In this document: positions 56,679 to 64,000 of the stretch, one piece after another | Layout of the letters: the number at the start of each line of letters is the position of its first letter | Numbering within the stretch: the first letter of the stretch is position 1 | From: Orbilia blumenaviensis | Taxonomy: Eukaryota; Ascomycota; Orbiliomycetes; Orbiliales; Orbiliaceae | Assembly: GCA_036872755.1 (NCBI GenBank) | Contig: JAVHNS010000011.1 | Span: 682,001 to 746,000, forward strand | Reading direction: 5' to 3' | DNA: 64,000 bases | Program-made: the position numbers and the translations under genes | Notes under the pieces: generated by a model | What the model was told of the DNA's origin: nothing | Databases searched by the model: none | What the model saw: only the letters and a program-made list of their open reading frames with translations

Positions 56679-59600
56679 ATGAACAACATCACCGCCTCCT
56701 CCCGACCACCCCTCCTCGATCACCGACCTCCGCTGTCGCCTATGTCCGTTGCTGGAAGCGACTGGTCCGGCATCAGCACATACAAGTCCCCTACCGACTC
56801 TGGTAGTACAATGTCAACATCTCGTACCGCCTCCTCTAGTGGTCCAAGCATGGGACGTTCATCAAACACATCACCACCATCATCAGTAGCACGATCATCC
56901 GACGGCATGAGAATGTACGAAGACTCGCCTAACATGCGATCCCGCATGAGACTCCCGCCTAGAAGGGACCAGAAACTCGACGACGAGTTCCAGGTTGCTC
57001 GCCAACACGCCGCACTCAAAGCTCTGCTCGAACCTTACCTGAAAGTTGATAAGAACGGCTCGAAAGCGAATAAGGCGCGCGACAAACTTCTCCGACTCAC
57101 GCAGGTTCAGTTCCAGGAGCTAAGCACCGACGTTTACGATGAGCTGCAGCGACGGCAGGGTGCTGGGGATAGGCTCTCCAGCGCCTCCACAGCCACCAGA
57201 AGCGGGCCTGTCGATCTTCCTGAGGGTGCGACGGCATTCCTCCTCCCTCGACCGGAATTCCATCCTAAGAGGAACCAGGCCAGGCAGAAGCTCAGTACCC
57301 TACCAATCATCCGATTCCGAGACCTGGCAACGGATGTATTTTACGAGCTGGAGAGAAGGTTTTCGCACGTCACGGGCAGCAGCACAGATCGGTCGGCAAG
57401 TCCTGCCAGCAGTCTTCGCGATAACTCCCCGAACAGCCAACATGACAGGCGTCCGAAGCCCGCTCCCTTAAACCCCAATCCGCAAAACGGTGCGCAGCGT
57501 CCTGGCCCTGGTGGCTATGGAGTGCCGCCGAAGACACCAACCGGCCTCGGTCCAGGGTCCGGGCCGGGAGGACCAGGAGGACCAGGACCGGGACCAGGGC
57601 CAAATGGAATGGGAGGGCCAAACGGAATGGGGGGGCCAAACGGGTCCAGCGTCGGACCTAATTCTTTAGGCCGACCTTTGCCAAAAAACCTACCTCCACA
57701 GAACGGGCCTGACAAGCCTGTATCTGACGAGGATTACGATGATTTGCGGAACGAAGAGGATGAAGATGCTTTTGGCTTGGAGGATCGGTACCGGCAATCT
57801 GGGGGCGCCAACAAGAGGGCAGTCAACGGCCGAGAGAGCTTGGCTAGCAACACCAGCTCATCTCGCGAGCCGTTGAGCAACCAGGTAACTCCTGGACGTC
57901 ATTCAGATAGTATCTTCAGCTACTGACGGAAATATTGGAATTGTGTAGGCCGACAAGAAGTTGATCGCCGATTACCAGGTGCAGGTATCATCCCTACAAA
58001 AGAAGCTCGATCAAATCGAATACCAGACCAGAGAGAAGGACCGTGAGATAAGCAGGCTGAAGGATGCAGAGCAGCTGTGGAAGGACGACGAGGAGGAGCT
58101 TCGATCTGTACAGGGCCAACTGAAAGTTCTCCAAGGGCACAATGAACATGTACGTCCCCACGATTTACCATAATTTAGGGCTTTATTGACTAGGAATTAG
58201 GCGCTAGAGAGTAAAACCCGCGAACTGTCTGAACTTAAGAATTCGCTTGAGAACAAGCTCATCAATGCCCAAAACTTAAACTCCTCGTTGCAAAGTGAAC
58301 TCGCCCGACTACGATCTGAAAACCAGGCTCTTGAGGATTGGCAGAATTCACATGAATGCCAGGGCGGTGGAAATATCGGTAATGGTGGTGGTTTCAGTGG
58401 AGGCGACCCAGATTTACAGCGGAAATACAGCGAACTTCTCGAAGCACACAAAAACCTCAAAGTCGAACTACAGCAACAGCAGGAAACGACGGAGGAAGTT
58501 CGGAAGCAGGCCATGGGTTTCTTGGAGGAAATGAAGTCATTGTCCGCTAGCGGCGACATAACTCACTCCCACGACCAACTAACCGCGGAGATAACAAGCC
58601 TTCGGGACGAAGTTAAGGACTGGAAGGCCCGATACACGAAGACGAAAACCCAACTGCGAAATCTACGAGCTGCTTCAATAGGACTACAGTACGCGATGGA
58701 GAGTAATATCAACAAGGCGACAGTTCATTCCGACCCTAACGGGCTGATAAAGGATATTCACATCACCAAATGCCAGCTAGCAGTCGACGAAATTCTCCGG
58801 ACGGCCCGTATTGATCCTAAAGGGACTTTGGTGCATATGAAGAGTGTTGCAGTGGTAGTCAGGGCGATAACTAAGGGTATCGACAATGCAAACCCACCCG
58901 ATGACGTCTTAAAGATGTCGATGCGGGTCGAGGCAACTGGTCAGAATTTGATAACCGCTATTCGAAACCATGCATCCGCCGATGGACTTTCGCCTGTATC
59001 CCTTGTTGACGCTGCGACATCCCACCTGACATCCGCCGTTGTCGACCTGGCTAAGAAAGTTAAAGTCCGGCCCACACCCAGCGAGGAACTAGAAGACGAT
59101 GATACAGTGGATGGAATGACGGAAGATGGAGACGCGGAGTTACTTAGTGTGCCGATAAAATCGAGTAAATCCACACCAGTATTAAACGGTAATAGCCCGG
59201 CACGTACTAGTATCGAGTCGGTGTACAGTACCTCTTCGTTTTCGTCACGGTACTCAAACCAGCGAGTCTCGGCGCGGAATCAGAGCGGAAATTGGACCTC
59301 TAAGCGAGATGGCAAGTTTTCAGCTCTGAACCCAATGGGAATCAATGGTCTGCCAACGTTCGAAGTTCAGGAGGAGCGAAGCGAAGTTGAGGAATTAAAG
59401 GTATGCCTTATAGTCTATGCGCCCGAGTTGTTGGATTTGAATTCTTAAAGGATACTAACAATTGATATTACAGAACTTCCTCATCAGTCAAACTAATGGA
59501 GTGATCGAAAGCATTCAGCGCCTCCTTCAAGAAATTCGAACAGAAGGCACCCATCTACGCACCCTGCGTCCTCTCATGGATGACGTTATCTTGGTTGTAG

Positions 59601-59918
59601 GTAAGGTGATACAATCAACAGAAAACGCCATGGATACTGGGCGGTCGAACAAGTTACGGGGCAGAATTGAACATATCGTTAAGAGTTTGGACGGGTCTAT
59701 GCACCAAATGCTTGCTATGAAGATTGAGGATATTGAGAATGAAGGCAAGGCTTCGAAGGACTTCAATGCGAGGTTAGCCGGGCATTGCTTTGCTATGGCA
59801 AGGGAAACGAAGGTATGTAGGCCCAGAACCCCAGCAACCTAAATGAGCCAGACGATGCTAACTACAAGCTTAGGAACTCGTGCGTGTCGTTGAAGAGATC
59901 GATAACGAGACTCGATAG
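56679..59918 (+). CDS. SPA2: Polarisome scaffold protein Spa2
   Basis: Five exons, 56679-57884, 57949-58149, 58201-59400, 59474-59812, 59874-59918, give 996 residues; all junctions are frame-consistent. Two Spa2-homology (GIT) repeats are at about 105-155 (HAALKALLEPYL, then LTQVQFQELSTDVYDELQRR) and 190-230 (LSTLPIIRFRDLATDVFYEL). A Gly/Pro-rich disordered stretch (GGPGGPGPGPGPNG) follows. A long coiled coil spans roughly 403-590 (LQKKLDQIEYQTREKDREIS). The C-terminal region (about 680 onward) is the conserved Spa2 C-terminal domain. It scaffolds Bni1, Pea2 and MAP-kinase components at sites of polarised growth, the hyphal tip in filamentous fungi. Confidence 0.95.
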
Positions 59919-60991
59919 AGACAACACTTGTTTCCTCCACGTTTCTTTTATGTTCTCTTATCTATTTTTTTTATTCTGGTGGTTATTACCCCATGTGCTC
60001 ATGGCATGTTTTTCTTACTCTCTCTTCTATTTTTTTTTCACTCTGATGGTAATGACCGGTTTAATGATGAAGCGGAATCCATTTAATGTAACAATATGAT
60101 TTTTCTTCCTTGCATTCTGAATATGTTCCACACACCCGCCCCCAGCCTTCCCCTCCTTATTGGCCTCTTCGTTCTCACTACTTGCCACTCGTTAAATTGG
60201 AACTTCTGGATGTTTTTGGCCTTTGCTCTTTCCTGTTTCTTTACATCTTCTCCGCCTCCCTCCATTACCGCTCGCCGTTTCAATCTACCTGTGCTCTTAG
60301 CGCCTACTCTTCCTTCTTACTCTTCCTCTTCTTCCTTTTTATACTCACACTGTACATTCATACCGCTTTTTCTATTCTCTTCATTCATCTAACCCCCTTT
60401 ACTTTTATCATTTGTATTCATCCCTCGCGCTTTCGAAACGGAACTTTCTCTTTGGAGCTGCATGCTGTCCACCAGACTTGTTCGTTGCAATTATTCATTT
60501 CTGTCCCTTCGTTTTGGCGAATTTGACAGTTGTTTCCCGCTTCCTGACTTAAAATTTGTGTTCCTCCGTAAATATTGTGTAATATATATCGTATTTTTTC
60601 TTCTTTTTTAATGGATTACTTCTAGGATTTTGATTTTGTTTGAAAACGGATTATTGAACGCCAAATGTTGATAGAATCATGGTATCGTTTCTCAAAGCCC
60701 TTCTTAACAGAAGGATGGTTATATGTAAAACCTCAACATACACGAATTTGAATGCCTATGCCAACGCTCGTATTATAACTGTAGCTCTCCCATACTCAAC
60801 CCAACAGAAACAAAGAAATCAAATATATAGAACTTCCAAAAAATATGCAAAAGAAAAGAAGAAGAAGAAAAACATAAAGCACAAAAACCAAAGAACGAAC
60901 ATTTCGTGATGCAAAAAAAAAAAAAACTCCAAAAGGGTCATCACCAATTAACCCCTCCACCTTCAAAAACCCCTTTCTAATTAGGCGCAGC
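59919..60991. other. Convergent spacer between SPA2 and the permease
   Basis: 1.07 kb, T-rich on + from 59930 to 60620 and A-rich after 60820. Holds both 3' UTRs. ORFs here are low-complexity Phe/Ser/Pro by-products. No gene seen. Confidence 0.55.
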
Positions 60992-62601
60992 CTACCTCCC
61001 AAATCTCGCTTTTTCAAAAGGTCGAAGAGTAACATAAGTCACTGCCGCAAACCCAAACGCCAGCTCAAAGCCCACGTCACCACCAAACTCGCCTCCACAA
61101 AGCTTCGCCACAGGACCGGTCCAATACACCTGTGCCATCCCCAACACCGCACCTGCGATACCGGCGCAAAAGGCTATTCCTGCTGCAATCCCGACGGGGA
61201 GTTTGTCGGGCTGATCGTAATGCGACGCTTCGTATCCCTTAAAACCTCGGCGGAAGACAAAATGCTCGGTTAAGGAGATACCTTCGTAGATTCCGAGCCA
61301 GTAGGCGATGAGTAACATGAAGTTCTCAAGAACAGTTTCGAAATGTGTAGCTCCTGGAATAGCGATTGCGATATAACAGCAAGTGGCGATAAAAGTCCAG
61401 ATGAACCTTGGTACTCTCTGCAGTTTTGTCGACAAGACCTGGACGGACAATCCGATCGAGTAGATATTTGGGCAGTTGTTGCCAATAATCGAAAGCGCTA
61501 GGATGACGAGACAGAAGTTTCCAAAGTTACCGAGAGAGTTGGTGACAAGTACTGCGCCGAATAAGCCACCGATTTTGCCGGTTTCGTAGCCGGTTTTGTA
61601 GATCTCTGAGGAGTATGTGCCCATGTATACTGCTGCGCCGAGGATTTCGGTGAAAAGTAGGGGAACGATGAGACCGGCCCAGGTATAGAAGAATACAAGG
61701 TATTTGTTAGCCGATTTGGGTTGGTACACGGTATAGTCCGCCGCGTAAGAGCACCATCCGGTTCCGAAGCCATAAATTGCACCTCCAAAGCTGAGTATTG
61801 ATCCAGCAGTGGCCTTTCCACTTCCATCTGGAATGGCGGTAAACACACCACTTCTACCGTATTGGATAACAGTGATAAGGAAGACAACGAAGCACGGGAT
61901 CCAAGAGTAGAACTCGTAGTAGTGAACGACTTTGTATCCGAAGCAGGTAATTATGAACGTGCAGAAGGCGATAATGAGAATTCCGGCGTATTCTGGAACG
62001 GAGTGATTCACAGTGTGGATCAGCTGCGCGCCGACGATGACGTTTACGGACGACCAGCCGATGCAGGCCAAACAATTGAGGAAGGCGATGAATCGGACCA
62101 AATGGGGGCCAAAGAAGAAGCGACTAAGGATCATTTGTCGTAGTCCAAACTCTGGGCCGAAGGTAGAGAAGAAGCAGACAGGTGTTATAGAAAGGAGGTT
62201 GAAGAAGAGGATCGTGAGCCAGGACGAACGCCAGCCGAGGCCGAAGATGTGAGGACCGAGCACTCCAATTGCGAACGAGGAAACGACGAGATTTGCGGCG
62301 AGCCACATTGTACCCGCCTTATAGAGCTTCGCGTCGGTCTTTTCAGACTCTGGGACCTATTTGATCATTTAACATCATTATCATAGAGGATTTAAGCCAT
62401 TAGTATAGTCCAGGAACCTACCCGCTCGATACCTCTCTGTTCGATATTCCATTTTCCGGCAAATCGCTGCAGCCTTGCATACACAGAGTCGCCAACTTCG
62501 AAAGTCTCAGCTGCTACAGCATGAGAACCATCCTCCGAAACCCCAGTAACCGATCCTCTTTTCTCATGGTCGAGTTTCTCGACGTCGTTATCGAACGACA
62601 T
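60992..62601 (-). CDS. FCY2: Purine-cytosine permease (NCS1 family, FCY2 type)
   Basis: Two exons, 62601-62422 and 62356-60992, give 514 residues. The cytosolic N-terminus carries FAGKWNIEQRGIERVPESEK, a typical FCY-family signature. Twelve or so hydrophobic segments follow, with the family's GPEFGLRQMILSRFFFG, GYKVVHYYEFYSWIP and SYAADYTVYQPKSANKY. It is expected in the plasma membrane, importing cytosine, adenine, guanine or hypoxanthine with protons. The C-terminus FRRGFKGYEASHYDQPDKLP is also usual. The 65-base intron lies just after the first conserved motif (GTAGGT donor, AATAG acceptor). The start was chosen at the first ATG in frame (MSFDNDVEK); upstream codons lack one. Confidence 0.93.
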
Positions 62602-64000
62602 CTTGGTTTCTTTTTTCTGGGTTTGCGTTGTCAGACGTTGGAATTTGCAGTAACCAATCAGAAAAGCCGAGTTCCTGAAGATTTTCTGCTTGCGGGTTTC
62701 GGTTGGGTAATAGAAACTCAAAAAGGGCCTGTAGTGTCTGGGTTTATAACAGGAGCTTTGAACGCTCTCAAGAATGCTTTTTGGCCCGGGGCTCTAAAAG
62801 CAAGGAGTCGAATGAAATTTGAAGAGTATCGTCAAATTTCGTTTTTAAAGCAAAAGGCTACCCAAACGGCAGTTTGGTCCTTATTGGTTTAATTTTTCTC
62901 GGGGTCTCACTTGATCCCAGAAAAAAAAAAAAGAACTGTCTGAATTTTTAAGTTTCCAGATTTTCGATACTACCTATGACGACCCTCTTCGGCAGGAAAA
63001 CAGTGTCGTGTAGCGAACTAGGTCGCTGTCCCGAATAGTATAATAGAACGTAAGAAGGTATAAGGGGCGTATAACCACTACGCTTAGCAGTTATGCGAAT
63101 GGAAGCTGAAAGAGGCCTTGGAACTATAGTAGATAGCAACTAGACAAGGTACCCTTTTCGGCCTATTTGCCTTAGAAAAGGTACTACTTAGGTAAATAGA
63201 CGGTCGAAGAGGCGAGTGAGGTAATGCACTGGCTTAGTGTAATGCACTCTTGGGGGGCCTGAATACCAGAAGGGAAGTTGGTCGTTTGAGAGGGGGGATG
63301 TGGTGTATTTAAGTCTTGAGAAGCTAGAGGGGCGTGTGATACCGCGATACTACTGTGCAGTAGTGTTCCAAACTCTAGTTTTCTAGATTATACCAGGGTC
63401 AGGTAATCGTATCGGATCGTATATCGAATGCCTACTAGCTAGTACATGGTTACGTATCTTTTCGTAAAAAAAAAAAAAAAAAAAAGAAATAAAATAATAG
63501 AGAAAGCTTCTTTTACCAGGTGCTTCTTTTTGCCATGCGCTAATAGTTGACAGGACCTGACAATCGCGAGACTTCGCCGCGATACAGTGCATGCATAGTT
63601 GCATTTTGCTGGAAGACGGCCTGTGGATAACTCGGACAGGCGGTGAGAGGAGGAGGCCGTCCAATCATTCCTTCCACCTTTTCGCCAAATCATGCATTCA
63701 CCGAAGTGCCAATGAATGCTTATCCACTGATAAGCATTGGCTGCATTTTCCCACTTCTGCATCTGATTTTCCTTTTTACGGAGGCAAAAAAAAGGTGTCC
63801 TGGGGAGGGAAAAAACGTGGGTGGGTTTGGGGTTTCCCTGGCTAGCACGGAATAGGAGGACGGCCGTCTCCTGGCTCTACTCAAGAGGTATCCTTTGGAG
63901 ACTGTAGATACCAGCGATCAGAGTACTGGTGGAGAAGGTGTGCAGGTATGCTATGCAGGTTGTACCGAAACTCTGCGAGTGCAGGCCAAGGCCCCACTTC
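62602..64000. other. Upstream flank of the permease, no gene seen
   Basis: 1.4 kb, AT-rich with a mixed-GC patch near 63180-63320. An A20 homopolymer lies at 63466-63485. The permease promoter should be the first few hundred bases. No frame has a recognisable domain. Confidence 0.5.

Noticed and set aside
1..64000. CRISPR arrays, tRNA or rRNA genes, bacterial operons
   Set aside because: I saw no regularly spaced repeats, no convincing tRNA cloverleaf or rRNA block. Small RNA genes could be missed by eye; tRNAscan-SE and Infernal would settle it.

Overview
The window is nuclear DNA of a filamentous ascomycete (Pezizomycotina). Most protein genes are split by short introns of about 50-170 bases with GT..AG ends. 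There are no operons or Shine-Dalgarno sites. The gene set is fungal: a Zn2Cys6 transcription factor, HMG-CoA reductase with a membrane/sterol-sensing half, the SPA2 polarisome protein, an SSU72 phosphatase, an NBP2-type SH3 protein, ribosomal protein eS21 and an FCY2-type permease. Long gene-poor spacers carry homopolymers, microsatellites and TACCTAGGTA-type palindromes. I could not narrow the class or genus from sequence alone.

Layout: 0.7-4.0 kb (+) five-exon Zn2Cys6 regulator; 6.0-9.7 kb (-) HMG-CoA reductase; 12.9-13.2 kb (-) ribosomal protein eS21; 14.3-17.4 kb (+) two intronless genes that are plainly bacterial peptidoglycan enzymes, murD then murC; 17.7-18.5 kb (-) a broken fungal gene; 18.8-21.8 kb (-) two tandem paralogous F-box/zinc-ribbon genes; 23.0-25.4 kb (+) an unknown 792-residue protein; 26.8-29.0 kb (-) a GMC oxidoreductase; 31.8-34.0 kb (-) an unknown 730-residue protein, divergent from a phytanoyl-CoA-dioxygenase-like gene at 34.9-35.9 kb (+); 36-40 kb repeat-bearing gene desert; 40.2-41.8 kb (-) SH3 protein; 46.0-47.0 kb (+) SSU72; 47.6-48.1 kb (+) a small basic AT-hook-like protein; 48.3-49.6 kb (-) Gfo/Idh/MocA oxidoreductase; 51.1-51.8 kb (+) a ricin-B-type (beta-trefoil) lectin-like protein; 52.2-52.7 kb (-) a doubtful gene with an in-frame 105-base tandem duplication; 56.7-59.9 kb (+) SPA2; 61.0-62.6 kb (-) purine-cytosine permease.

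The most striking content is the murD-murC pair. Both frames are full length, have every ligase motif I looked for, and look like the Bacteroidota versions. They keep the relative order these genes have in bacterial dcw clusters, but sit as separate genes in fungal DNA, with a eukaryotic start context. MurC and MurD are successive ATP-dependent ligases adding L-Ala and then D-Glu to UDP-MurNAc. Fungi have no peptidoglycan, so this points to horizontal transfer with retained or repurposed function, provided a chimeric assembly is excluded. The accessory region around them (about 13.2-23 kb, with a broken gene and duplicated F-box genes) lies between ordinary conserved genes.
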